The notes beneath the pieces were generated by a model. The model searched no databases and had not been told where the DNA came from. It saw only the letters and a list, made by a program, of their open reading frames with translations. Positions 35,201 to 47,300 of a stretch of DNA of 64,000 nucleotides are shown here, piece after piece (positions within the stretch are counted from its first letter, which is position 1; every line of letters starts with the position of its first letter). Position numbers and translations under genes: made by a program. The stretch comes from Kingdonia uniflora (lineage: Eukaryota > Streptophyta > Magnoliopsida > Ranunculales > Circaeasteraceae), in assembly GCA_014058105.1 (NCBI GenBank), contig JACGCM010000715.1:372001-436000 (forward strand), read 5' to 3'.

Positions 35201-35528
35201 AAAACACTGGTGGTGCATGGGATAATGCCAAGAAGTACATCGAGGTAAGTATTAATTTTAAATATTTACTTTGGACCTTCATATTTCATCCATAAATATG
35301 TTTGTTTACCTTACGGCTTAAAAATTGTTTTCAGGTTGGTGCTTCGGAACATGCAAGAACTCATATGACCCACACAAAGCTACTATTATCGGTGATACCA
35401 TTGGGAACCCACTGAAGGACACCTGAGGGCCATCCCTAAACATCCATATCAAGCTTATGGCTGTCGAATCTCTTGTGTTTGCTCCATTCTTTGCCAAGCA
35501 CGGAGGCTTGCTTTTCAAGATGTTCTAG
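32230..35528 (+). pseudogene. Vacuolar H+-pyrophosphatase (type I) pseudogene, gapped
   Basis: Three blocks match plant H+-PPase (vacuolar membrane proton pump). Block 1 (about 32255-32575) reads [20 protein letters not shown], then [32 protein letters not shown] and ARTTLEARK. It then jumps, without the central part holding the pyrophosphate-binding loops, to block 2 (about 32600-32915). Block 2 has [40 protein letters not shown] and [13 protein letters not shown], ending at an IGK/GTACTT donor. Block 3 is two exons, 35180-35244 (NTGGAWDNAKKYIE) and 35335-35528 ([19 protein letters not shown]). Introns are kept, so it is a duplicated, not a processed, copy. A Q-to-stop change, a TGA after KDT and frame changes confirm decay. 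Confidence 0.9.
32916..35160. other. Intervening stretch inside the H+-PPase pseudogene
   Basis: No H+-PPase exon is visible here. Contains a (TA)n run at about 33145-33163 and a short direct repeat (CTTCGGCGCTAT at 33252 and 33298). A tandem pair of about 60-bp units lies at 34001-34060 and 34071-34130. GAGA-rich leader-like sequence on the minus strand lies at 34580-34930. No gene called. Confidence 0.5.
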
Positions 35529-35667
35529 AGAAACCTAGATGTATGAACTTACCTCATCGGTCTCCCTAAAATTTAAAGTTGTTTCTATGTATTATTTCCG
35601 GAGCTGTATTTCTAGGTTTTAGGTTTAGGGCATAGCAAATTTTGGTGTCTAAATTAAATGTTACACA

Positions 35668-35668
35668 A

Positions 35669-35705
<37 letters not shown>

Positions 35706-35706
35706 G
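35668..35706 (+). repeat. (GAT)n microsatellite
   Basis: About 12-13 uninterrupted GAT triplets between the H+-PPase pseudogene and the PPR gene. It is a likely polymorphic marker. Confidence 0.95.
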
Positions 35707-36114
35707 TAGAATGGTGTTTTCTCTTTTTGTCTGGGAGAGTTCTTTTATCCCCTAAAAGCCTATTACAAAATTACTTTGCCACCATACAAAATACCCATAT
35801 TTTAACTTCTATAACTCAGTGATTCATATCAACACTCTCAGTACAACATCAGCAAAACAATGAAGATTAATATTAGCGCGTGCCCGACTACTAGTTCCCC
35901 TAATATTATTTGGGTTTTTTTTTTTCCGTGAGGACTGTAGAGATATGTCGTTATTTGAGTGAGTGAGTGAGACTTGAGTGTCTCGTTTTGAGGAATAGAG
36001 ACGAATTCTCTCCGCCGTGGATCAGAAAACACTTATTAGTCTCAAATTCTCTCGCTCTTCCGCAACATTTACCCGCCAAATTTGCTTCACCATCTCCAAC
36101 TCTCTCCCTCGATC

Positions 36115-37980
36115 ATGACTTCTCAAAACCAATCCAAAAATTTCCTCAAAACCTTAAAATCAATCCCTCCTTCACACCTCTCCCCCAAATCCAATCAAGA
36201 AATCGCAAATCAAATCTCTAAAACCCTAACTTACAAATCCCTCCCCAAAACCCCATCTCCTCATTTTCTCTCCAATCTCAATTCCACCATTATCAATCTT
36301 GTTCTTTCAAACCCTCATCTAAAAACCCAAACTTGCTTAGATTTGTTCAATTTTCTCAACAAACCCCAAATCCAAACCCCCATTTTTTCATACAAGCATG
36401 ATCTTCAATCTTGTGTAACCCTAGTGTGTAGGTTGTTTGAGGATGGAAAGTTTGTATCGGCGAGAAATGTGCTTAATTTGGTTGTGAATTGCGATGATTT
36501 GCGATACCCAGTTTCAGTTTTGGCTACTTCGGTGGAGAAATGTTGCAAAGGTTCGAAATTTTTGAACAAGATGTTTGATATGATGTTTAGGGTTTATTCA
36601 GATAATAAGAAGTTTGATGAGGCTTTGGGTATTTTTAATTATATGAAATGTCGTGGTTTGGTGATTTATGAGAGGTCTTGTATGGTTTATTTAGTTGCGT
36701 TGAAGAGGTGTAATGAGGTGGATTTAGCTTTGAGGTTTTCTGAGCAGATGATTTGTGCGGGTGTTGAGGTTTCGGTGTATACGATGACGTTGGTGGTTGA
36801 TTTGTTGTGTAAGAGAGGAGAGATTAAGAGGGCTGAGGAGGTGGTGGAGAAGATTGGTGGTATGGGTACTAAACCTAATATATACACTTATAATTCACTG
36901 ATAAATGCTTATATTAAGAAAAGGGATTTTGAGAAAGTTAATAGGATTTTAGACTTGATTGATAAGGATGGTTTGGTGCGCAATGTTGCTACATATACCC
37001 TTCTGATTGAGGGGTTTTCGAATGCTGATAAATTTGAGGAATGTGAAAGGGTGTTTGAGGAAATGTGTAAGAAAGGTGTTGTAACTGATATTTATGCTTA
37101 TACTTCATTTATCAATGCTAATTGCAAGTCAGGAAACATTAGAAGGGCATTTACGCTATTTGATGATTTATTCAGTAAAGGTCTTAAGCCAAATGCTCAT
37201 ACTTACGGGGCATTGATTAATGGTGTTTGCAAGGTTGGACAAATGGATGCGGTGAAGATATTGTTGAATGAGATGGAAAGTAAAAGAATCAACTTAAATC
37301 AGGTTATAATTAACACAATAATGGATGGGTACTGTAAGAAAGGAATGGTAGACCAAGCATTAAAATTTCAGGCTTTGATGGAGAAGAAAGGGTTTGGTTA
37401 TGACGTGTTTACTTATAACACGATTGCTAATGGGTTGTTGAAGTTAGACCAGATTGCTGAGGCAAAGAAGGTTTTATTAACAATGGTAGATAAGGGTGTT
37501 ATTCGAAATGTAGTGAGTTTCACTACATTGTTAGACATTTATTGCAAGGAAGGGGATCTCGTGGAAGCAAATAGGATATTACACGATATGGAGAGGAACA
37601 ATGTAAGGCCTACTGTTGTTACTTACAATACCCTTATAGATGGGTATTTGAAAAAGATGAACTTGAAGGAAGCTTACAATCTTAAAGTTGAGATGGAAGA
37701 GAAAGGATTGGTTCCAGATGTTTATACCTATACTAGTCTTCTTCATGGGAATTGTGTGATTGGGAAGGTGGATGAGGCACTGAAATTATTTTCCGAGATG
37801 TCTGAAAAAGGTTTGGTGCGCAACGCCGTCACGTACACAGCAATGATTTCGGGATTAAGTATAGAAGGGAGGTCTGACGAGGCATTCAGATTATATGAAG
37901 AGATGATACAAGTGGGTCTTCCTCCAGATGATAATGTATATGTTTTCCTTGTGGGCAGCCTTCACACAAAAACGAATTGA
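36115..37980 (+). CDS. P-class pentatricopeptide repeat (PPR) protein
   Basis: Intact single-exon gene of 621 residues. The upstream TTG-initiated extension is ignored; the first ATG in frame is at 36115. Residues 1-60 are rich in Ser, Thr, Lys and Asn and nearly free of acids, as in mitochondrial or plastid transit peptides. From about residue 150 a solenoid of about 13 PPR motifs runs to the end. Eleven of these are nearly contiguous 35-residue units (TYNSLINAYIKK, TYTSLLHGNC, TYNTLIDGYLKK and similar). No E, DYW or SMR domain follows, so it is P-class. Such proteins bind organellar RNA to stabilise, process or help translate it. The specific target is unknown. The reading frame is clean, arguing for selection on function. 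Confidence 0.93.
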   Translation: MTSQNQSKNFLKTLKSIPPSHLSPKSNQEIANQISKTLTYKSLPKTPSPHFLSNLNSTIINLVLSNPHLKTQTCLDLFNFLNKPQIQTPIFSYKHDLQSCVTLVCRLFEDGKFVSARNVLNLVVNCDDLRYPVSVLATSVEKCCKGSKFLNKMFDMMFRVYSDNKKFDEALGIFNYMKCRGLVIYERSCMVYLVALKRCNEVDLALRFSEQMICAGVEVSVYTMTLVVDLLCKRGEIKRAEEVVEKIGGMGTKPNIYTYNSLINAYIKKRDFEKVNRILDLIDKDGLVRNVATYTLLIEGFSNADKFEECERVFEEMCKKGVVTDIYAYTSFINANCKSGNIRRAFTLFDDLFSKGLKPNAHTYGALINGVCKVGQMDAVKILLNEMESKRINLNQVIINTIMDGYCKKGMVDQALKFQALMEKKGFGYDVFTYNTIANGLLKLDQIAEAKKVLLTMVDKGVIRNVVSFTTLLDIYCKEGDLVEANRILHDMERNNVRPTVVTYNTLIDGYLKKMNLKEAYNLKVEMEEKGLVPDVYTYTSLLHGNCVIGKVDEALKLFSEMSEKGLVRNAVTYTAMISGLSIEGRSDEAFRLYEEMIQVGLPPDDNVYVFLVGSLHTKTN

Positions 37981-39204
37981 CAGCTATGTAAAAGGTGAGG
38001 GGATGATTCTTTGTCCATAGTAGGTGGAAAGCAAAAATAAGATTATCACACATGATTCTCAACTGTCTGTAGTCTGGCAATGTGTCTAAGACGACAGCTT
38101 CACACCAGTGTCACGTGTTCCGTCTTTATTATCCGCTACATGATACTTCACATAACTTAACACTTGTGGCAATGTGTTGTTTTGGGGCCAGGATCGTGCT
38201 TTAAGCATGATTTATCAGATACATAGAGCTACTCTAATACTATGGTCTTATAATTTATGGATTGCCCGAATGACAGGATTTTCACTTACAAGATCCAGAC
38301 AGTTACATCGATACTCAATGGCATTGTGACGGAAGTGAGCAATGTAGACAGTCATAAAATGAAGAGAATGGTTGACACATCTAGCTCAAGTGACTCATGC
38401 ACCAAAAGGGGTCTGAGACCTAACTTCATTTAAAAGGATATGCTCTCATGTAAGTGGCAACCCCCACCTACAAGCACTTGGTTTTTGAATTCTGATGCCT
38501 CAGTCAAAGAAGAGAATGGTTATGAAGGCTTGACTAGAGGCTCTAAGGGAATTACCTCTTAGGCTATGCGGGACGGTCTACCTCTAAGACTTGGGACTTA
38601 CCACAGAATGCAAAAAATAAGCAGTGGCTGTGCAAATGGGATCAGCAATGGTATTAAGAAGCTGGATAACAGACTTAAAGAATTTCATTTATCAAGGATC
38701 GAGTGAATCCATCATGGACTTGGGGAGGCCTCATGAAAAATGGTCAACGATAATACTTTCTTGCTTTGGCTACACTGGATATGAGATAGATGGACAATGG
38801 TTCATTATTTTTTGTTGAGAAGAAAATCCAAAAGACTTTGAACATCAGCTTTGCCCTCCAGGTCATTCACCCTTTTGTAATTAACTACTTAACTCAATCT
38901 CCTTTGAAATTGTTTGTGTTCTCATAAGATGTTTTCTGGACCATCTGATGGTCACAGATTGGCATTTTCATCTTCTGGGAAGAAGCTATTTTACCTGGAG
39001 AAACTAAATAACAGAGAAAAGTATGTAAGGCATATTGTCCCTTACATTTGATATTTGTACTGATACGTTTCTAATTATAATGGAGGATCATAAAACAATT
39101 GATACTACTACAGCTAGTTTATTCTTCAAGTTCTTGGGGATCTTTTGTTCTTTGGAAGACTCTTAATTAATTATGATATCTGGGATAAATCTTAGAAGAA
39201 AGTT
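37981..39204. other. No gene; part resembles 42190-42620
   Basis: The stretch 38490-38740 has recognisable direct similarity to 42190-42620 (CTAGGCTATGC, GAGGCCTCAT, CAACGATA words in the same order, with a SINE inserted in the second copy). No supported coding sequence. Confidence 0.5.
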
Positions 39205-39209
39205 AGGTC

Positions 39210-40762
39210 TGTTGGAGTTTGTAGTGTGTCTACACATATACTCCTCCTTTAGTCCCACATTGGTTACTAAACTACTTCTATTACTAACCAATGTGGGACT
39301 AGAGGAGGAGTATATGCGTAAACACTATATACTCCAACACTCCCCCTCACGTTTGATACGAACATGCTCGTATCAAGGTGGATGGCAATAAGAGAACAAA
39401 TAGATAATCCCTCACAAAGATACAATCAATCCCTCACTAATAAAAAATTGAAGCTCCCCCTGATAAGCCTTCCTCCAATTTTTCCTTTTGTAGTAGCAGA
39501 AACATTTCAAAGCTCCACATATCGCCCGTGAAATTGGTGGCAGTAATATCCGACTTGCCATTTTTCCCACACGTGGTTTCATAACTAATAGTTGTGAAAT
39601 CGGCGACAGCGACCGACTTGCCCATTTTCTCACGTAAAGATAATATGAATATATTGAATAAATACTGAGGAAATAGAGTCACTAGTAAAAGTGAAAAGAC
39701 CGTAAAAGAGAGTATCGATCGAGGAAGAGAGAATCACTAGATGTAGAAATGATTACTCGAGAAAGGGAAATAAAAATATAATACTCAAATAATAGATAAT
39801 CACTCGAGGAAGAACGAATCACTCGAGTAATAGAGAAACACTCGATGAAAAATGACCGTGGTAGAAGGAATTCAACATCTTCGCCCGGTCTACAAAAGAA
39901 ATTGCAGCTTGTAACAGAATATGTTAGAAAATATCACATCTATTAATAAGAATATAAACCTCAAACCGCATTAACGATGGAAGAAGAAAAAAAAAAAAAT
40001 CATAGTGATTTGAAATCACTAGAGAAAGCGATAAAAATCAGCAAGGCTTGTCAATTCTCTCTTGAAAAAATCTCGATTTTTGAATTACAGCTTGTGAACT
40101 AGGCAGAAAAAGAAAAAGATAATCACTAGAGGAAAAAAGAAAATCACTCTAGGGAATAAAAATCGCTCGAGGAGTGATGAATTACTCGAGGAAAAGAAAC
40201 ATCTCATGATCGTGGTGGAAGGTAGTTAACGCCTTCATCTGATCCAAAGATTGAAATCGCATCTCGCGACATGTGCAAAAAAAATTGCCTTTCACAAAAA
40301 AAGAAAATAATCGAGTCCATAATAGATATATATATAGAGAACTTAACTTGTTAATCTGGTCAAACTAAGTTGATGGGGGAAATGAAAGCGTAAAAACGAA
40401 ATAACGTTATGTCGACTTCAAGCGACATGACCGAAATAACGTTAGAGTTTTGCTAAATATAAGAAGCAAACCCTTTTTTTTTTTTATAGATTGAAAAAAA
40501 AAAAAAAAAAAAGACAACATACTTTAGTTGTTCGACGACGACGACGACAAAAGCGTAAAACCCTTAAGTCGTCTACAAGATCGAATAGGCTCTTATACTA
40601 TGTAGAAATAAGAAGGGGAGGAAAATATTGATATTCCAATATTCTAATTATTACAAGTTTTACTGCTCTTTATATAGCAGGGGGTCACTAAACTACTTCT
40701 ATTACGAACCAATGTGGGACTAAAGGAGGAGTATATGTGTTGACACATTATATATTCCAACA
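39210..40762 (-). mobile_element. TRIM-like LTR mini-retrotransposon
   Basis: On the minus strand a 5' LTR (40762 to about 40602) starts TGTTGGAATATATAATG. It is followed by TAGTATAAGAGCC (complement at 40589-40601), close to the initiator tRNA-Met primer site TGGTATCAGAGCC. The 3' LTR is 39339-39210 (TGTTGGAGTATATAG...CTCCAACA), preceded by the polypurine tract GTGAGGGGGAG (complement at 39340-39350). Flanks AGGTC and AGGTG differ by one base, consistent with a 5-bp TSD. The roughly 1.25-kb interior has no gag or pol, so it must be mobilised in trans. The 3' LTR is itself a foldback. Confidence 0.78.
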
Positions 40763-40767
40763 AGGTG

Positions 40768-42190
40768 ATTAAAGAAATTTTTGTGAAACAGTCTAAAAAC
40801 ATAAAAATAGAGGAGTCGAAGCTAGAACCAGTTTGTCCTTATTTTTTGAGCTTCAAAACATCAAGGTGACACTGTAAAACAGATGAAGCCTATGATTCAA
40901 ACAAGTCTTTTGGTTTGTTCTTTTTGGGCTCAGATACAAGACAACTTTTGACAGTGAAATAAGAATCAGAATTTCTTATACAAGTTCAGGTATGTTTTCT
41001 GTTTTCTTCTGTTTTACAAAAACCGTGATTCTATCTTACTTGTCGTCCATCTCGTTAACATTTTTTTGTATTTTTTTGTGTTGTAACCGGAGTTGATCAG
41101 ATTATAAGAAGTTAAGGTAAGCTTGAATATCAATTTGACTGTGATCCAGCATTAGTCGAGTGGGCTGAAGCCGTTTGGATTAGTTGCTGTGTTTTGCAGT
41201 CTCATCTTTGTTCAGGTAATCTTAGCCGAGAAAAGATTACTTTTGCCAATTTCTGTTTGGTAGTGCATGTTGCTAAAATTTAGGGCAGGGGGAGGACACC
41301 ATCAGGATTTACTGCATGCCATCTCCAAATCTCCAAAACTTACCTAATATACTTGCACATTGGAACTATTGCGGAGTAGCCCATAAGGATTGATTCGATG
41401 AAACAACCCCAATATCGTGAAAATAAACAGTAAAAAAGTAAGAAAAATAAAAACAAGCAACAACACAAGGAGATACACTGAAACACCCAATTAAGGGGAA
41501 AATCACGGGGAATTGACTATTGAAGATATTATTACGAGGATCAAACAGACGCATGGGCCACTCTTACTTTCTTTAGAAAGATATCTATTTATGACCTTCA
41601 AAACCTTAATTTAGGTCCAACCTACTAAAGCAAAAAGTAGTGAAGTACCCGCCAAATATGCACGGTGGTTCCTGAACCCCCAGTAATAGTCCAACCGTAT
41701 TTCGAATAGAACGATGCCTACTGATTGATTCACAACTCAACATGAACATGTGAGAATCTGCATCTCACAACCCAAACACATCTAGAAATTCAAGCCCCAA
41801 GCAAGATGCAGATTTTCTTCTTATGCATACTGGTGGATGAGACAATGAATTGGGTATTTCAAATTTAATAGCTTTAGGAGGAGATAATCATTTTTGACAT
41901 TTCTTATGTATCTCTCTTTCTCTCTCAGGATATCAGAAACCATATGATTTTTGCAGGAGAATGTATACGCTCCTGGGCCAAGTGTATAGTGCAAACAAAT
42001 CCTATTAAGTAAAAAGGCCATAACCGAACAAAGATGGAAATTGGCAAAACGAGTTGGTATCACTGTTGGGAAATTGGAGAAGCTGTTAACATCTGCAAGA
42101 TCACCATCTCATTGCAACAGCTAGTGTGGCCGGTATGAATACCACACTCAGGCACAGAGGCACTTAGTTGTTGCACTTAGTTGTTAAGTT
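40768..42190. other. No recognised gene
   Basis: AT-rich non-coding sequence. Short frames here lack protein-like composition. Confidence 0.5.
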
Positions 42191-42250
42191 TTGATGAATG
42201 ACTCACTCAAAGAAGACAATTATTATGGAGGCGTGATCAAAGACTCGTGG

Positions 42251-42451
42251 GAATTCCTTCCATAATCATGTGCAGATTATCTAGCTTCCGTAGATATACC
42301 TTTTGGTGAAACTGTCGTAGTCCCGGGATTCTACCCCCCCGACCTGTGTCAGGAGTAAAAAGTTCCTTAGGATGTAATCAGTTCTATGTACCTTCATCTA
42401 TACACCTGGTTCTGGGGGCTGCCCAACCCTAGTTTGCCTGTGCAAAAAAAA
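42251..42451 (+). mobile_element. SINE-like retroposon with A-tail and 12-bp TSD
   Basis: About 200 bp ending in GTGC(A)n, flanked by the perfect 12-bp repeat AAAGACTCGTGG at 42239-42250 and 42452-42463. No ORF. The head contains GTCCCGGGATTCTACCCC near 42322, which could be a decayed B-box. Insertion split a sequence related to 38490-38740. Confidence 0.75.
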
Positions 42452-42642
42452 AAAGACTCGTGGAAATTGCCTCTAGGCTATGCAGGAATAGCTATCCCAG
42501 AGACTGTCACGAGATTTAAGGCATGATCATTGGCTCCACCATTGGGTTAACACTGGTATAATAAAGCTGTGGATTACTCAAGCCACCTCGTACTTGCAGA
42601 GGCCTCATCAAAACAGCAACGATATGGTTAGCAGACATGAAA

Positions 42643-42824
42643 GAGTTCAGGATTTTTCATGCCCTTAGAGTCAGACCGCCGTGCAGATTCTGTAACCTTA
42701 TGTTCAACTGTGATAGGTAACACTGTTAGTTCCTTAGAGTTTAGGATTTTTATGCTCTTAAGAGTCAGACTATCGTGCGGATTCTGTAACCTTATGTTCA
42801 ACTCTGATAGGTAACAGTCATTTA
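42643..42824 (+). repeat. 94-bp tandem duplication
   Basis: Units starting GAGTT(C/T)AGGATTTTT at 42643 and 42737 share GATTCTGTAACCTTATGTTC and GATAGGTAACA. They are moderately diverged. Confidence 0.85.
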
Positions 42825-44128
42825 TGTAGCTCCTTTCTTATAGACCTGTATATTAAACTTAAGGGTGATTTTAGAGGCAAAATGAACTTTAGATTGTAAC
42901 TACTGTTTTGATTAGTATATTTTGTCACGGAGTATATCATTAACCCCTACGTACATCAGAAAAAGTGTCTTTTTATCCCAAATGAGCAACTAGCATAGTG
43001 GGACTAGACATTGATGATGCCCAAGGTCTTAAACCTTTTGATGTGCTAGAGTGCAAATGGTAGACTTGAGCTGTATACATTACATGAAACTTGGCTGCAA
43101 TGAGTGCACCAGGAAATAATCCTCGTGTTGCAGGGGCAGCCATGTGAATCAGAAGAGACAGAAGGAATATGAGGTGTGGGGAAACTGTAGATCAGTCAAG
43201 TGCAGTCTAGTAGTTTCATCCTTTTTCTTTTGCAGTGATTAGCACTTCGTACTAAAGAAGGCCGATATGTTTAAACTTTCAGGTTGCTTATCTATCAGAG
43301 TGATTATGGAGTTTTAAAGTTATTTCCTACAGTACTGAAATATTTGAAGTTGATTTAGATAGATGTCTATTTTCTTCATTACAGAACCTTTAACTAGATT
43401 TGGTCTTAATTTCAGATTCAATGCATTTGTAGTTGTATCCGATTTTTTTAACCTCGGCTGTTCGCGATGCCTTGGGGCCTTTAAAGGACAGCCTTCCAAA
43501 GTAACAAATGGCTATACATCACTATCCCTGAAAACTCAATAAACCAATTTCGGGCTTCAACGATTTTCCCCATATTATACTCTCAGGTACAGTGGTTATG
43601 TGAATACATTTGCGAGTTGTAGGTTTTTTGTACGCTACCCATATGCAAGGTTATTGCAACTGGATTGCTTACTATTAAAAAAACTATTGCAGTTGTAGAC
43701 CCATATTGGAAAGAGGAAAAAAAAATATTTCAATCATGTTAATCTACTTGAGTTGATTATGTATGAGTGTACAAATATAGACATAAATGAATGGTGGGAG
43801 TGCAGGATCTGTGGTCTGTTAGTAGGCGAAATAAAGCTGATTATGCGTAATTTGCATATTAACTTATCATTGTCATTTATTAATGCATATAATTGAAATC
43901 TTGGGCAACAGTTAGGTTTATCTTGCAGCACGAGGAAAATATCCATTGGGACAGTCCCCCGTGAGTGATCTCACCATTATTAGTATGGATTGATAAGTTG
44001 AGTGACTGTGCAACAGCGACATCTAGCTCGAAATGCTAAGTAGCCCCTGGTAGTAGTGTAAAGTAAACCCTTCTCCCCGCGGTAAATTTGTTACTATTTT
44101 ATTTGAACAAAACAATGACAACTTTCTT
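42825..44128. other. Upstream region of the AVT1-type gene
   Basis: No coding sequence. A TATA-like TATATAAATA lies at 44129-44138, about 220 bp before the ATG. Confidence 0.45.
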
Positions 44129-44138
44129 TATATAAATA
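44129..44138 (+). promoter_or_regulatory. TATA box of the AVT1-type gene
   Basis: TATATAAATA is followed about 25-30 bp downstream by pyrimidine/CA-rich leader sequence. It is the best candidate promoter core for the gene starting at 44357. Transcription would start near 44165. Confidence 0.6.
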
Positions 44139-44239
44139 AATCTCTCCACAGACACAGAGAGACGTAGCTCTACCAAAAACTCTCTTCTCTACTAAAACAA
44201 GACCTAATTCCTCAACACCTTCGCAACTTCAGATATCAG

Positions 44240-44348
44240 GTCAAACATAACATTTCTTTTCTTGATTCTGTTTTCCTTCTTTCTTTAATAGATAGTAAAA
44301 ATTCCCAGAGTTTGAAATGTGTTTCCTTGAGAAACTCTTTTTTTTTAG
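44240..44348 (+). other. Probable 5'-UTR intron of the AVT1-type gene
   Basis: ATATCAG/GTCAAA donor at 44239/44240 and a T-run ending TTTTAG at 44348, 8 bp before the ATG. Splicing would remove an upstream ATG at 44317 whose short frame overlaps the main start. That upstream ATG would otherwise hinder translation, which supports the intron. Confidence 0.6.
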
Positions 44349-44356
44349 CAGAGAAA

Positions 44357-47300
44357 ATGAATAATTCGCCTTCGGAGCAGAGTTTCTACATTGAGAGTGA
44401 AGACGAAGAGGAGAAAAATTCTGAGAAAGGTGACGATTCGGATTCTGGTTCAAATGTTTCGTCGTCTGATTCGACTGGAAGCGAACACCATCATCAGAAA
44501 CCTAGTTCTTACACTACTACTTGGCCACAGAGTTATAGGTACACACACTCTTTCTCTGTCTAAGTGTTGGTTTAAATATTAGTTGGAGACAGAAACTTAG
44601 TTTTCCACCCCAACGTGGCCACTTGTTGTCTTCATTTTTTCTGTATTATTTTTTCTTGGGATATTTGTGTTAATATTTAAATGGGTTTTTATGTTTAGTT
44701 GACCGTTTCTGTATATTAGACAAAATATAGAGTAGAAAAAAACAATTGCTGAATCTGATAATGAAATTTCTTATAATTTTTTGATATATTATTGGTTTTT
44801 ATTGTGTTATTTTTTATATGGGAGGGACCATATATGTCTACTGCCCATCATCCTTTTTTTTTTTTCAGTCGGGTTAAGATCTAAGGTCCTGCCTGGTGTA
44901 GTGGTGTCTACAATTAAGCCTTAGAAGAATTGCAATCTTTTAGCCAAATTCTGAGAGCCAAAGTCTAGTTTTTGGGGCTGTGAAGTGGCAGTTTCTGGTT
45001 GCCAGGCAAATTGGTTTTTCACCCATAACATGTTTTCCGTAGATCATTTGTATGATTAAACTTTGACAGGTTAGACGTCTGATAGATGCCATTTTGGGGT
45101 TTATTTTCTCAGTTGGGTTGCGCAAATTCTAATTTTGGCTAGGGGTCATGTTTATTCACTAGTGCATGCTTTTGTCTCACAAATAACTGGACTTAAATCA
45201 ATCAGAAACTAATGTTGAATCAAAACTTCTACAATATATTTGGCACAAAACAAAAAAGCATGCCAAGCCAAGCATATACAAAAAAATTCACCTACATATG
45301 AAAAACTAAATGAAGGATTTTTTTTTAGGAATTACATTTACCACAAGCTATTTTTTTAATTTTAACTGTAATGGAATCTTCTTTTCTTTTGGTTTCCAGG
45401 CAATCCATGGACATGTACAGTAGTGTACAATCCCCCAGCATTGGCTTCTTGGGCACTCCTACATTGTCAAGATTAAGCAGTTCTTTCCTCTCATCTTCAT
45501 TGACAAGAAGGCACACTCCTGAAATCCTGTCTTCCTTAATCAAGCCTTTTTTACCGACCGTAGCTGACCAACAACAATTACCCCAAGAACGGAAAAGTTC
45601 TCATTCGTTGCTCCCTCCTTTACCAACTAGAAGGTCTTCAGCAAAAAAATTAGATCTTGATCAGAAACCCACCAAGGTCTCGCATGGAGTGTCAGTAAAT
45701 CGGCAATGCTCATACGGACAAGCTGTTGTTAACGGTAAATCACGAACCTGTTCTTATTTCGTAATCTTGATCTGCAAATTAGGATTACGTAAATATGGGA
45801 CGTGAGTCCTGCACCTAATATTTACGGACTCACAAAAACTTGCATTATGAGTGAAACTTACCTTTAGTTTAGTGCCCCACTATCTGATAAGCGCCTAAAG
45901 CATGAAAGCGACAGACTTAACTCCTCAACTTATGCAAAGTTCCTGTGTTTATAAACACCCAGACATGCCCAACAAAATCTGAAAGGCCAAGTTGTCGATT
46001 CTCTCTTTACTGTCCTCACATTTATTTTCAAAATTTATAACCAAGTTGTAAACTATGAGCATGGCATCTTTCCATTGGATCTCATGATCCGTATGATTTA
46101 AATCGTGAGATACAAGAGCAACCTTGTGTTAATAGTACCATTTGTCGTTCTCAATTGAAAATGATGTACATCTATAACATTAATCCCATATCCCATGTTC
46201 ATTGCACATGAAGTCGATATGTTCGATTCAATTACAATTTGCCACACATTATTTGCATGTGGGGTTTAAATAACATTGATTGGATCTATACTGAGATATT
46301 TGATTAATTGACATGTTCGTCTGACATTAGTTTGTCACTACTTAATCAATCATACAGTGTGAAATTGTTAATGGAATAAACTATTTTTCCAAACTTGCCT
46401 TGTCAAAGAGCTGCGTTTATCGAAATTTGATCGGCATATAAGTAAAAATTGTGTGGAAGTTCAATAACTTTGCAGTAATAAGCATCGGCGTCTATGACAT
46501 AAATATGTATTGACAATAGCTTGATTGTTTATATAAACACAAAATGCAGGAATAAACGTTTTATGTGGAGTTGGAATCCTGTCTACTCCATATGCAGTGA
46601 AAGAAGGGGGATGGATGGGACTATCTGTACTTTTTATTTTCGCCATTCTCTCTTGGTACACCGGAGTTCTCTTGCGTTACTGCTTGGATAGTGAGCCTGG
46701 GTTGGAAACGTACCCCGACATTGGTCAAGCTGCTTTTGGTACCACAGGCCGGTTTGCCATCTCTGTAAGTCCTTATACTTCTCTGAGGTTAAAACATCGT
46801 CGTGCAAAAAACTACTCAGCTAACAGTTCAAGATAATGATAAACATGGCTGATTAATTTGCCTTTTTTTTCTTCTTCTTCTTCGTGTTGTGAATGCAGAT
46901 AATACTATACGTGGAGTTATATGTAAGTATATCTGGCAGAACTAAATTGGACCTTTCTTGTTCTATATTATTGCTTTTGTTATCATATATGTTATCATGT
47001 CCCTCATTGTTTTGGGATGTGGATGCCAGTTTGTCTAGACCTCAAGTAGCTATTATCTTTTGTTGGGGGCCCACTAAATATGGGCTCACACATCTTTTCA
47101 TGTGCTTCATTGCCACCTCTGTTTGTGAACATAGACAAAGTACAATGAAAAAAAGAGTCCTCTAGCTCTATATGGTCAAAAATTGATCCTTATCTATTAT
47201 ACTATTGTGCATGTCTAGATGGGTTTTGGCTTTCTGGATCCAATTCATAATGACATGTGCTTAATATGAAACTTAAGTTTCAGTAGAGGAAATTTGGGCT

